The translations under genes and the position numbers were made by a program. Source: Siphlonurus alternatus (Eukaryota; Arthropoda; Insecta; Ephemeroptera; Siphlonuridae). From it: 64,000 nt of DNA. The stretch lies in NCBI GenBank assembly GCA_949825025.1, contig OX463778.1, forward strand, positions 49,314,829 to 49,378,828, given 5' to 3'. Numbering within the stretch: the first letter of the stretch is position 1; the number at the start of each line of letters is the position of its first letter. The notes below the pieces were generated by a model that worked only from the letters and a program-made list of their open reading frames with translations, ran no database searches and was not told the DNA's origin. This document shows positions 11,851 to 24,015 of the stretch, one piece after another.

Positions 11851-14020
11851 CAGAGTATTTTTCTGAACATGACCCGTACCTTGAGTAAGTAGACGTACTT
11901 AGGTTTCGAATACGCAAGAGTCCCGTCTTCGATCAATGAAATATTCGATTCGAATTTTCGATCAAAATTACATCTATATTAGCCCGGGATAGTCATTCAC
12001 GTCTCCATAATTATACGCAAACGGTAAACTCGGCCCATATGTTTCCATGACCTATAATACCGCATTAGAAAGTACCTTAAAGTCCTCCCTGGCTTTCATA
12101 TTCAGAACCGGGTCGTCCTGGCGTCCCGGATTTCAAAATAATTTTTTTTTTTTTTTTTTTTTTTTAGTATATAATTACTAAACACGTATTATAGCACTTT
12201 ACGTTAGCTCGACTTGTATTTTAGCTCTTTTAAGTTTTTAAAACTTATTTTTTTTTAAATAAATTATCTTCTTTTCAAAAAACGTCTTTTAGAAGGATTA
12301 ATCGGAACCGCGGGTCCGATTCAGAGTATTTTTCTGAACATGACCCGTACCTTGAGTAAGTAGACGTACTTAGGTTTCGAATACGCAAGAGTCCCGTCTT
12401 CGATCAATGAAATATTCGATTCGAATTTTCGATCAAAATTACATCTATATTAGCCCGGGATAGTCATTCACGTCTCCATAATTATACGCAAACGGTAAAC
12501 TCGGCCCATATGTTTCCATGACCTATAATACCGCATTAGAAAGTACCTTAAAGTCCTCCCTGGCTTTCATATTCAGAACCGGGTCGTCCTGGCGTCCCGG
12601 ATTTCAAAATAATTTTTTTTTTTTTTTTTTTTTTTTTTAGTATATAATTACTAAACACGTATTATAGCACTTTACGTTAGCTCGACTTGTATTTTAGCTC
12701 TTTTAAGTTTTTAAAACTTATTTTTTTTAAATAAATTATCTTCTTTTCAAAAAACGTCTTTTAGAAGGATTAATCGGAACCGCGGGTCCGATTCAGAGTA
12801 TTTTTCTGAACATGACCCGTACCTTGAGTAAGTAGACGTACTTAGGTTTCGAATACGCAAGAGTCCCGTCTTCGATCAATGAAATATTCGATTCGAATTT
12901 TCGATCAAAATTACATCTATATTAGCCCGGGATAGTCATTCACGTCTCCATAATTATACGCAAACGGTAAACTCGGCCCATATGTTTCCATGACCTATAA
13001 TACCGCATTAGAAAGTACCTTAAAGTCCTCCCTGGCTTTCATATTCAGAACCGGGTCGTCCTGGCGTCCCGGATTTCAAAATAATTTTTTTTTTTTTTTT
13101 TTTTTTTAGTATATAATTACTAAACACGTATTATAGCACTTTACGTTAGCTCGACTTGTATTTTAGCTCTTTTAAGTTTTTAAAACTTATTTTTTTTAAA
13201 TAAATTATCTTCTTTTCAAAAAACGTCTTTTAGAAGGATTAATCGGAACCGCGGGTCCGATTCAGAGTATTTTTCTGAACATGACCCGTACCTTGAGTAA
13301 GTAGACGTACTTAGGTTTCGAATACGCAAGAGTCCCGTCTTCGATCAATGAAATATTCGATTCGAATTTTCGATCAAAATTACATCTATATTAGCCCGGG
13401 ATAGTCATTCACGTCTCCATAATTATACGCAAACGGTAAACTCGGCCCATATGTTTCCATGACCTATAATACCGCATTAGAAAGTACCTTAAAGTCCTCC
13501 CTGGCTTTCATATTCAGAACCGGGTCGTCCTGGCGTCCCGGATTTCAAAATAATTTTTTTTTTTTTTTTTTTTTTTTAGTATATAATTACTAAACACGTA
13601 TTATAGCACTTTACGTTAGCTCGACTTGTATTTTAGCTCTTTTAAGTTTTTAAAACTTATTTTTTTTTAAATAAATTATCTTCTTTTCAAAAAACGTCTT
13701 TTAGAAGGATTAATCGGAACCGCGGGTCCGATTCAGAGTATTTTTCTGAACATGACCCGTACCTTGAGTAAGTAGACGTACTTAGGTTTCGAATACGCAA
13801 GAGTCCCGTCTTCGATCAATGAAATATTCGATTCGAATTTTCGATCAAAATTACATCTATATTAGCCCGGGATAGTCATTCACGTCTCCATAATTATACG
13901 CAAACGGTAAACTCGGCCCATATGTTTCCATGACCTATAATACCGCATTAGAAAGTACCTTAAAGTCCTCCCTGGCTTTCATATTCAGAACCGGGTCGTC
14001 CTGGCGTCCCGGATTTCAAA

Positions 14021-14060
<40 letters not shown>

Positions 14061-15534
14061 TATATAATTACTAAACACGTATTATAGCACTTTACGTTAG
14101 CTCGACTGGTATTTTAGCTCTTTTAAGTTTTTAAAACTTATTTTTTTTTAAATAAATTATCTTCTTTTCAAAAAACGTCTTTTAGAAGGATTAATCGGAA
14201 CCGCGGGTCCGATTCAGAGTATTTTTCTGAACATGACCCGTACCTTGAGTAAGTAGACGTACTTAGGTTTCGAATACGCAAGAGTCCCGTCTTCGATCAA
14301 TGAAATATTCGATTCGAATTTTCGATCAAAATTACATCTATATTAGCCCGGGATAGTCATTCGCTTCTCCATAATTATACGCAAACGGTAAACTCGGCCC
14401 ATATGTTTCCATGACCTATAATACCGCATTAGAAAGTACCTTAAAGTCCTCCCTGGCTTTCATATTCAGAACCGGGTCGTCCTGGCGTCCCGGATTTCAA
14501 AATAATTTTTTTTTTTTTTTTTTTTTAGTATATAATTACTAAACACGTATTATAGCACTTTACGTTAGCTCGACTTGTATTTTAGCTCTTTTAAGTTTTT
14601 AAAACTTATTTTTTTTTAAATAAATTATCTTCTTTTCAAAAAACGTCTTTTAGAAGGATTAATCGGAACCGCGGGTCCGATTCAGAGTATTTTTCTGAAC
14701 ATGACCCGTACCTTGAGTAAGTAGACGTACTTAGGTTTCGAATACGCAAGAGTCCCGTCTTCGATCAATGAAATATTCGATTCGAATTTTCGATCAAAAT
14801 TACATCTATATTAGCCCGGGATAGTCATTCACGTCTCCATAATTATACGCAAACGGTAAACTCGGCCCATATGTTTCCATGACCTATAATACCACATTAG
14901 AAAGTACCTTAAAGTCCTCCCTGGCTTTCATATTCAGAACCGGGTCGTCCTGGCGTCCCGGATTTCAAAATAATTTTTTTTTTTTTTTTTTTAGTATATA
15001 ATTACTAAACACGTATTATAGCACTTTACGTTAGCTCGACTTGTATTTTAGCTCTTTTAAGTTTTTAAAACTTATTTTTTTTTTTAAATAAATTATCTTC
15101 TTTTCAAAAAACGTCTTTTAGAAGGATTAATCGGAACCGCGGGTCCGATTCAGAGTATTTTTCTGAACATGACCCGTACCTTGAGTAAGTAGACGTACTT
15201 AGGTTTCGAATACGCAAGAGTCCCGTCTTCGATCAATGAAATATTCGATTCGAATTTTCGATCAAAATTACATCTATATTAGCCCGGGATAGTCATTCAC
15301 GTCTCCATAATTATACGCAAACGGTAAACTCGGCCCATATGTTTCCATGACCTATAATACCGCATTAGAAAGTACCTTAAAGTCCTCCCTGGCTTTCATA
15401 TTCAGAACCGGGTTCGTTTACGGCTTCCCGGATTTCAAAATAATTTTTTTTTTTAGTTTATAATTACAAAACTCGTATTATAGCATTTTACGTTAGCTCG
15501 ACTTGTATTTTAGCTCTTTTAAGTTTTTTTTAAT
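11851..15534. repeat. Tandem array of about 471-bp units, eight copies
   Basis: Units begin at CAGAGTATTTTTCTGAACATG at 11851, 12322, 12794, 13263, 13734, 14215, 14683 and 15151, spacing 468-481 bp. They differ mainly in the length of a poly-T tract before AGTATATAATTACT and in single substitutions (for example GGT for TGT near 14109, CGCTT for CACGT near 14363). The last unit diverges from about 15411 on. Such homogeneity indicates recent amplification or continuing homogenisation. No frame is open across a unit, and I do not recognise the family. Confidence 0.97.
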
Positions 15535-16240
15535 TAAAATTCAGTAATTTGAAAAAACCTTAATTTTTTCACGCATCTTAGCGTGAAGAAACATTTTATG
15601 GATTGGTAGTAAAACTTTGTTAGTATTTTTTACGTCTATTAGGTAATGAAAAATCATATGCTTGTCTTATTTTATTTATAGCATTATTAATGTTAAATAA
15701 AATAATTTTACGCAACATACTATTATAATATATATTTAATTATTGTATTAAAAATTTACTTGGCTTTTATGATATTTTAATACTTATTTTTTCAAACAAA
15801 ATCATATTTTAATTATATTAAAAGCTACAACTATTCGCTTTATGTATATTTATTTACATGACTGAAATAAGCGCTAAGAAAATAAGTAATTAAATATAAT
15901 TATCATTGTAATTTAAAATAAATTTTTAGAATATAAACCAGTTATTATTTCAATTTTTTTATATTTTTCTTTTGTCTATATTTTCAACAATTTTGTGACG
16001 GTCAGTGCTTCTATAGGGGTAAGAAATCTCTCGCCGTAGAAATAAATAAACAAGTTATTTACTCTACAAGATTTTAAAGAATTGAAAGTCATTCTTGCTA
16101 TGTCTATCCTCTTTTAAACTTTTTTAAGGAACAGATAGTTTTTTTTTTAACAAAAAATATATAACACAGACATATATTAAACACCGCATTCAACTACAGC
16201 AGAAATTTTTAACCTTGTTCTCACGCAGTATTCTTTTTGT
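15535..16240. other. AT-rich segment interrupting the last array unit
   Basis: The unit's normal tail (AAATAAATTATCTTCTTTT, AAACGTCTTTTAGAA) is absent after 15534 but reappears at 16248-16287. About 700 bp therefore seem to be inserted in the eighth unit. The segment is AT-rich with no gene. Confidence 0.6.
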
Positions 16241-16287
16241 TAGAAAAAATAAATTATCTTCTTTTAAAAAAACGTCTTTTAGAAAAT

Positions 16288-16859
16288 AGGGGTCGGGGAG
16301 GTGGAGTAGCCCTTGAAGTATAGAACTAACATATAAAAATATATAAAGTATATAAAGATACGCATCCAAATATAGTACTTAAAAATAAATGTTTTATTTT
16401 TTTTAATATTTTAAGTAATTAATAAAAAAAATATTTTTCCATTCCTTGAAATATAGTTAAAATTTTATTTACCTGTGTTTTAAGATGAGCAAGACAAGAG
16501 GTGTTAGGAAGCTTCTATTGTTAGGTCTGACAACGAAAAGGTAGCTCGTGCAAACTTAATGGCTTGATAACGCCTGCCTCCAAGCAAGGGATCACGGTAT
16601 CTTGCCTGACGACCTAGCTAGGGATCGTGGTGGTGTTGTTACCACTAAAACAACACATGGCTTACCATGTAGGGTTAGGGTGACCGCTATGTATTTTAAA
16701 CTACGACTGTTGACAGAAATTGGACAGAAAGACTTTTTAAATCTGAGTTAGTTAAGGATTTAATTATTAGGGGTTGGTACTTTCACCCCTAATGGAGAGA
16801 TCCTTAAATATCTCCCATTTAAAGAAATTAAATATTTTTTCTGAACAACATTTTCATTT

Positions 16860-16860
<1 letters not shown>
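16288..16860. other. Unclassified block with a higher-complexity core
   Basis: A stretch at about 16480-16690 is less AT-rich than its surroundings and contains small inverted motifs (GTGGTGGTGTTGTTACCAC; CATGGCTTACCATG). It has no long ORF and is not a tRNA or rRNA that I recognise. It may be the untranslated end of a retroelement. Confidence 0.3.
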
Positions 16861-16864
<4 letters not shown>

Positions 16865-16939
<75 letters not shown>

Positions 16940-16960
16940 ATATATATATATATATATATA
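16865..16960. repeat. (TA)n microsatellite
   Basis: About 95 bp of TA repeats with one GATATA interruption near 16937. Confidence 0.98.
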
Positions 16961-17338
16961 GTTTCAATAAAGACTATAACAAACACAATTAGACTTAACA
17001 TGACTTCTAGCCTCCCCAGAACTTTTGCCCTCTGTATTTCACTAGTTTTTAACGTAATTACAAACTAACTAGAAATTCTAGCTTCAGACATATTTATTAA
17101 ATTTTCTCCAATATATTTATTATTATGACGGAGTTTTGTAATCATTTTCAATTGATTAATTTTATTCATGATAATTTGAGTTTTTATTAAGTTTGCGTAA
17201 GAAAACTACATTATCATGTATTTTTTTATATAATTTTATTTCAGAAAAGACAAGAAAAAAATAAAAATTGAAACTCAAAATTTGTACATTATTCCTCCTT
17301 AAGAATAACATAAGGTATATATATATACATATATATAC

Positions 17339-18828
17339 AGAGTGAACCACAATTCGTGTGCCAACTTTTTTCGTAAATTTGGTATTGTAAAAATTTTCAT
17401 ACAAACTTTAAATTTGGTATACTTGTAACTAAGGGTTGCAAAAATTAGATCAGGGTGTTAAAATTTTTATTGGAAACCAACAACACCCCTTTGAGGGGTG
17501 GTTTTTATGGAAATTCAATGTTAAATTCAACTTTTTTTTTTTGAAATCATTGGAATTTTGCGGAGAACATTACTAGGATAGGGTAATCTACCCTTTATAA
17601 TTCAGAAATATTTTTAGATTTTTTTCCTGATGCACCCCTGAGGGTGGAGAACTACCCCTAAGATCCATTTTTCTTAAAATTGTGCTAAAATTATTAAATT
17701 AATTTTCAAGGGGTAATCGACCCTCCTGAACTCGGAAATAATTTTAGGTTTTTTCCCTGACGCAGCTCTGAGGGTCAACGGCTACCCACCATATCCTTCT
17801 TTCTTAAATAATTGAGCAGAAATTGAGAATTAATTTTTTTTTTTTCGGGATTCACCAAAATATTCTAAAAAAAAAAAAATCACATACTCACCCCCCCCCC
17901 CCCCACTTGCAGCATAACTGTGGTTTCACTCAATGTGTCCACCGTTAGATAGCATGAAGGCACATGTTGATCTGCTCAACGAGGCTATGTGTGTATGTGC
18001 ATGGCCTCTAACATCTGAGGTGTGACCAAAACCATTCAACGTCTGATCTCCACTTTCAGTTCGTCAATGGTCTCGAATCTCTTTTAAACCTTATGCTTCA
18101 GAAAGAGATTTTGAAACCATTGACGAGCTGAAAGTAACAGACGTTATGTGGAATTGGTCACACCTCAGTTGTTGAAGGCACACATAGCTTTGTGTGGACC
18201 AACAAATGCCTTTATGTCATGCAGTTAACGACGGTGGACACGACACGATGACACATGATGATGGTGGCATGATGCAAGTGAAGAGTATAGTCTATGAATT
18301 TTTTTTTTAATTCAGAAAGATTTCGATAAATTTCGAAAAAAAAAATTTAATACACAATTTTTCCTTGATTATTAAGAAGTTAGGATATGGTGTGTATCGG
18401 GACTGCGTTGTGGAAAAAAATCTAAAATTATTTCCGAGTTCAGGAGGTTCGATTACCCCTTGAAAATAAATTTAATAATTTTAGTACGAATTTTAGGAAA
18501 ATGGGTTTTAGGGGTAGGCCTCCACCCTCAGTGGTGCGTCGGGGAAAAAATCTAAAATTAATTCCGAGTTCAAGAGGGCCAATTACACTATCCTAGAAAT
18601 TTTCTCAGCAAAATTCCAATGGTTTCATAAAAAGTTGAATTTAACATTGAATTTCCATAAGGCGAAAATAGTTTTTTATTTAAGAAAGGGGGGATATTGG
18701 TGTCCAATAAAAATTTTACACCCTGAACTAATATTTAGAACCCTCAGGTACAAGAGCACCAAATTTAAAATCTGTGCGAAGTCTGCTATATTAATGAAAA
18801 AATTGGCACGCAAATTGTTCTTCACTCT
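17339..18828. mobile_element. 1.49-kb foldback element with arms of about 700 bp
   Basis: The element is nearly one inverted repeat. AGAGTGAA at 17339 pairs with its complement ending at 18828, and matching blocks continue inward (AAATTTTTATTGGA; GGGGTAATCGACCCTCCTGAAC against the inverse near 18450) to a centre near 18090, where TTTCAG..CGTCAATGGT is mirrored. It lies between TA-rich flanks and has no transposase frame. A C-homopolymer (17888-17904) lies in the left arm. Confidence 0.9.
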
Positions 18829-18831
18829 ATA

Positions 18832-18911
<80 letters not shown>
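18829..18911. repeat. (TA)n microsatellite
   Basis: TA tract abutting the right end of the foldback element. Confidence 0.98.
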
Positions 18912-18914
<3 letters not shown>

Positions 18915-19851
18915 TGCTATATTACAAACAGAAATACTAAAATTAGGCTCCCATATACATTCAGAAAGTTAGAGAATTTATAAAATAATTAAAAAAAAAA
19001 ATGAATGCAACACAAATAACTAACTATATGAACAATAATATAACCTTATTTAATTAAATCAGGGTATTTTTTTCTCGTGTACTTAAATTCAATTTATTCG
19101 CTGTACTCAAAATGATGAAGGGGATATAATGTATGAGCCTAAAATTCAAGTAAATACAATCATATTTATAATTTAATTGGTGATTTAATTTAATTTTTTG
19201 TGATTCTGAAATAAGCAGGACAAAAAAAATACCCTTCGATACAAATTACTTCTAATGTTTACTAATTTAAATTACAATTCAATATTTTATGTTCCTTCTC
19301 GATTAGAAATGGTATAAAGTCTGATCTAAACTGAAAATTTACAATAGTTCAGTTCAGTTACATTGGTTTTATTTATTTCACTAGTTACATGTAAATATAT
19401 TACAAAATAAAGATATTTAAGGTATGAATTGTTGAAATGGTTTATTTTGTAATGCAAAGCATTTTAAAATAAAACACAAAATCAGAAGAAGTATCTATTA
19501 AAAAATAGTACATAAAATTGAAAAAAAAAGAATATGGAAACATAAATTGTCACATTAACACTCACTCACTCACTTCACAAACTCATCGAAAAAGTTTTAT
19601 ACTCAGTGGTTTAATATATTTGGGGATATGAGGACCTTGATGCGTGTATAAGCAGACACAGTACAATAATTAAAAATATGCTGAATTGCTGAAGTCCGTG
19701 GCATATGTCTTTTTTTTTTTTTTCAATTATATTATTAATAGTAATAAATGTTTATTTTGTCAAAAAAATTACATACTTGGGAGGAAACAAAAATAACCCA
19801 ATTGGTGGCATCAAAAAGGCAAATGTCCATACATTACAATATTTGGTATCC
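18912..19851. other. AT-rich intergenic DNA
   Basis: No gene seen. It probably contains the 3' untranslated region of the JmjC gene, which is transcribed leftward from 22.7 kb. Confidence 0.6.
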
Positions 19852-21491
19852 TCACTTATTCTTTCTGAACTCTTGCCATGCTGCCCTTGCTGCCTTCTTC
19901 TTCCTTTTCTTCTCTATCTCTTTGGCCCTTATCTCGGCTCTTCTGGTATGTTTTGTTACCCATAGTGGAAGCCAGGAATCAATGTATTGGTTAAATTCAT
20001 TCTCTGTCATTTTCAATCTCAACCTATCGGATCTATAAATGAGGTTATAGACAAGTATTTTTTTTTCTTTATAATTTGTCAAATTCTTGTATGAGTATTT
20101 TGCTTCATTCGGTCCAGGTGGTTCTTTAAGACCAATCACTTCAAGTATCAATTTAGCTTCCAAATCATAGATTGATTTTTTTTGCTGTATTTCTTCTTTT
20201 ATTTTTTTTGCATTTGTGTGTTCTTTCCTTTCTTTGCAGGCTTTTTCTTCTTTTTGAAGATCTCGTCCCATGAGGCTCTTTGGTAGCACCGTCTTCACTA
20301 CATGTAGGATCCAAAACTCCAATGGGAAGAAAGAAATTGTCAGGAATCTTTCTTGTATGGGTTCCTTACAGAACCTCAGGAAACATTTATTGGATGTTGT
20401 GCTTGATGGATTCACTGTAAACAACAGACAAAAATTATTAGGTAAATTATGATGTATTTAAACAACTCAATTACCTGCAAGATCCATCAAGATTTTTGAG
20501 TATTTTGTCGGAATGCGTAGGCGTATCTCTGTGATGGCGGTCCTGAAAAAAAATTCCGAATAAATGTTTGTTTTTTCTTAAAAAAAAATATATTTGACCG
20601 TTGAACGCACATATGTGTTTCACCAATTGATAAGTTGCGTCCCTTGAGTGTCTTAGATGCATTTGTGACTGGAACTTCATTGATCATTCCTTTTCTCACA
20701 AAATTTTTCCAATGATTGGGAAGGAATAAGTTGATATAGGGTCTTGCATCGATTATATAACCGGTTTCTGGTAAGCCTTCCTTTGTTCGACAGCTGTCTT
20801 TTTCAACCTCCAGAACAACTACTGTGTAGTGTGGAATTATAAAATTTCGTGCAGAGCAGACGGAGGGCGTTACGTTTACTCCTTAACAGTTTGGAAGAAA
20901 AATTAATGTCTTTATTCTCTATTATCCTCTATATAAGCTTTATCCTCTATAAAATTAAATTGATAATAAATTTGAAAATTAAGTAATTAGAAGTATTATG
21001 ATCAAGGACACTTACCTTGATGAAATGCACCTGGATATACAACTACAATTTCACCAACGTTTTGTACTACAAATTTAAACGGTATACCCTTTGCAATCAA
21101 AACTTCTGGGGGTATTAGGAATGGCTTATGGCACCAGATTGTCATACAATCTTTCATTCTTTCGGCAGCAACACATGCTTTCAGAATTTCCTTCATGAGC
21201 CTGAAAAGAAAACAAATGTGAAACCAAAGTAGAAAAAATGCTAAAGATAATTAAAGAATTCCTACATTTTTATTTCATGTTCGTATTCTGGAGGAACAAT
21301 GATCCAAAGTTTGATGCCGTCGAGTAATAGGTTCGACCCATACAATTTTGAGTCTTCGATATGGATTTGGAAGCTCGAGCCACTGACTCCAACGTACTGG
21401 ACCGGAAAGGACAAACCCTGTTTTTTATCCACCTCTAAATGTCTGTGGTGCTCGATCCCACATACCAAGGTTTGAGGATGGGCATCCTGTG

Positions 21492-21548
<57 letters not shown>

Positions 21549-22667
21549 TAATTTAGAGCCTTATTCTTACGTTTCACGTTTAATAATTAATAATTTGGAA
21601 CTTAATGAAAGGAGACAACCATTGGTAATAACTATATACACAAAAAGTTTTGAAGAAAACATATTTTGGGGCTTGTCCAAGTACTTGACATTTGTTTCAT
21701 TTGTAGAATGTATTTTTATATTACCATTAGTACCTTATGCGTGAAAAGTGACAACAATTTGTATTTGAGATAATTTATGGCAAATAAGTGGAGTACAGTA
21801 GTGGTTTCAAAAAAAGTAAACCTTTTCGTTACAAAGATTGCACATTTTATTAACCACAGATTTTAATTCGTACTAACATTATAAACAACAGAGGGATTTA
21901 AGACTCTATCAAGCACTTGGATTCCCAAAATTGATTACTTACATTAATGTATTCAATATTGATGTAATCTTTCAGCCAAGCTTTATTATCTATATCAAAT
22001 GCATACAGCCTCTCAGTGTCATTGTAAACATTTGTTTCTATATGATGCTTAAACGCTTCCATGGGCTTGCCTTCTTGAACCAACCTGGAACAGAAAATTA
22101 AAAAAAAAATTGTACAACATATAAAGATCAATTCAAAACAGATCAATACATAAAATTCATATCAAAAGCAAATGTATTTGCTATGGAGAAAATACATACC
22201 TTTCCATTGTGGAGTCTCTCGTTTCATACATTATCTCTCCCTTAATGGGTATTGTGGTTTCACTTGAAATGTACTCAAAGACAGCTTTGCCATCAAATTT
22301 ATGCTCAATTTCTCTGAATTTTTGAATTGTAGCATTGTACATTTGGTTTTTGTAATGTTTTGAAATTTCTGTTGGTGTTTTGGTGAAGAGTTGTTTAATG
22401 TCCGTTTTTATCTAAATGTAAGAGAAGATAGAAGTTAGGTATTGAAAGAAACATAATTTAGAAGGGATTCACGATGCTCACCTTAAACCCTCCATCTGTT
22501 GTGCAAGGATATTTATCAACTTGCTTGGCAACGAAATTTCCAAATGTTTCTCCTGCTGGCCATTCCACTTCTGGAACCTTCTCAATTGGTGCAGATGGTT
22601 CAGTTGGTGTTGGTGCTGCTGGTTCAATTGGTTCCATTGGTTCATTTTCTACAATCATGTCACTGAC
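19852..22667 (-). CDS. JmjC-domain protein, KDM4-like, eight exons (5' end not found)
   Basis: Predicted Fe(II)/2-oxoglutarate dioxygenase of the JmjC histone-demethylase superfamily. I assembled eight minus-strand exons with GT/AG borders: 22667-22482, 22411-22200, 22084-21943, 21486-21266, 21200-21016, 20881-20611, 20542-20475, 20414-19852. They sum to 1,848 nt with no internal stop (615 codons plus stop). In that model the iron ligands are H222 and E224 (FQIHIEDSKLYGSN) and H314 (VVVYPGAFHQGVN), all present; GIKLWIIVPPE is typical JmjC core. The C-terminus is lysine/arginine-rich (EIEKKRKKKAARAAW), consistent with nuclear location. The first exon enters in phase 0; the start is either upstream or the Met at its fourth codon. 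No JmjN, PHD or Tudor domain is visible. The 20611 donor (CATATGTGCGT) was chosen because the alternative at 20624 leads to a stop in the next exon. Confidence 0.82.
21497..21550. repeat. (TA)n microsatellite in a JmjC intron
   Basis: TA tract of about 50 bp in the intron between the third and fourth exons of the JmjC model. Confidence 0.97.
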
Positions 22668-24015
22668 CTGGAAAAAAAAAACGATTAAAACCATTACAAA
22701 TATTTGATTGGTTTCTCTATTAGGGATACGTGAAATTGATTTACCCGTTACAAGAAGCTATTAAAATTTTTTGAGTGTACCTGCTACCTTCATAGGTATT
22801 AAATACAAATTATTATTTCTACAAAAAACAATCAATTAAATTCCCACTATTTTAATGTTCTTTTTAATTCTACTGTTTTTAATAAAAAATCATATAACGT
22901 AAGATGTTTTTGGTTAAAACATAATCCAATCTTCACACTATATACTTGCGCTGCAGAAATTGTGGAATGAGAAAAAAAATAAAGTGTTTGGCGTTAAACA
23001 CACTGATGGATTATGCCTTCTTACAGCAATTAAAGTGGTAGCTGAAGTAAAGTAATTATCGTAAGATTTATATAACTTTGTTAAGATTTCAGTAGATGAT
23101 GAAATGTATTAACTAATGTAATAAGGCGCACGCATATAAGTCAGAAACCACTACCGCTCTCGCATAGTCATCACATAGAAGTCTTTATTATATGGTCATC
23201 ACAAAGTTTAAAATGTGACTGCTCTGTATAGTCTCGTGAGAATTGAAAAGGTTAAGACAATACCTATATGGTGAATAATTCGATATGGAATAAAGTTAAA
23301 GATGTCTGTTTTCACTCGTGGTTTATTTATACACAAGAAATAAACGATTCATAAATAGTCTTTGTTACATGTTAATATAAAAATTATAAAATATATATAG
23401 GTCTTTTAAGTATATATTTTTTCTTTATTTTTTTAGAGTTAATTATATGAAAGTTAAAGTAAAGTAGAAAATTAATTATTTTCATAACCCGCTATTCATA
23501 TATAAATATAATATATTTCAGAAGGTTTGCTATGTTTTGTTTTTTTCGTACATAGTAGTGACTTATTTAAATAAAAACCGTTGGGTCATGTTCTCGAAAG
23601 TTATAGAGAGGAGTGACTAAAAGTAACGAGCTTTACTGCGTCCAATAAAGGTATAGGAAAATATACGTGTTTTTTGGACATGAGCTAGGCGCGGGACCTA
23701 ATATCTCCTCGATGTTAGTAAAGTAAGAAAAAAAAAATTATTTTTCCAACTTCAAAAAATTTAAGAAAAAATAGATACGTAAATATTTTGTTTACTCTTT
23801 TTAATATATTTCCTTTATTATACAGGACGACAACGCGCAAGGTATTAATGTGAAAACATTTTGAAAAAAAATACTGTACATTATTTTTTCCGTTATAAAA
23901 ATAAATTGAAATGAAAGTAACATGGAAAGAAAAAAATTAAGTTTAAAATAAACAAGCGAACATTCTTTTCGTCTACTAATGGAAGCTACTTTGATGTCTA
24001 ATTTAAATAGAAAGT
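22668..24015. other. Intergenic region between two divergent genes
   Basis: AT-rich. It should hold the promoter and first exon of the JmjC gene (leftward) and the promoter of the ATPase gene (rightward). I could not identify a first exon or a convincing core promoter. Confidence 0.5.

Noticed and set aside
11851..15534. CRISPR-like regular repeats
   Set aside because: Units of about 471 bp are contiguous tandem copies without unique spacers, in a eukaryotic setting.
20475..20699. Alternative ORFs in the JmjC region (frames starting MKFQSQ and MRKGMI)
   Set aside because: They read through introns; splicing at 20611 and 20542 gives the only frame that joins to the last exon without a stop.
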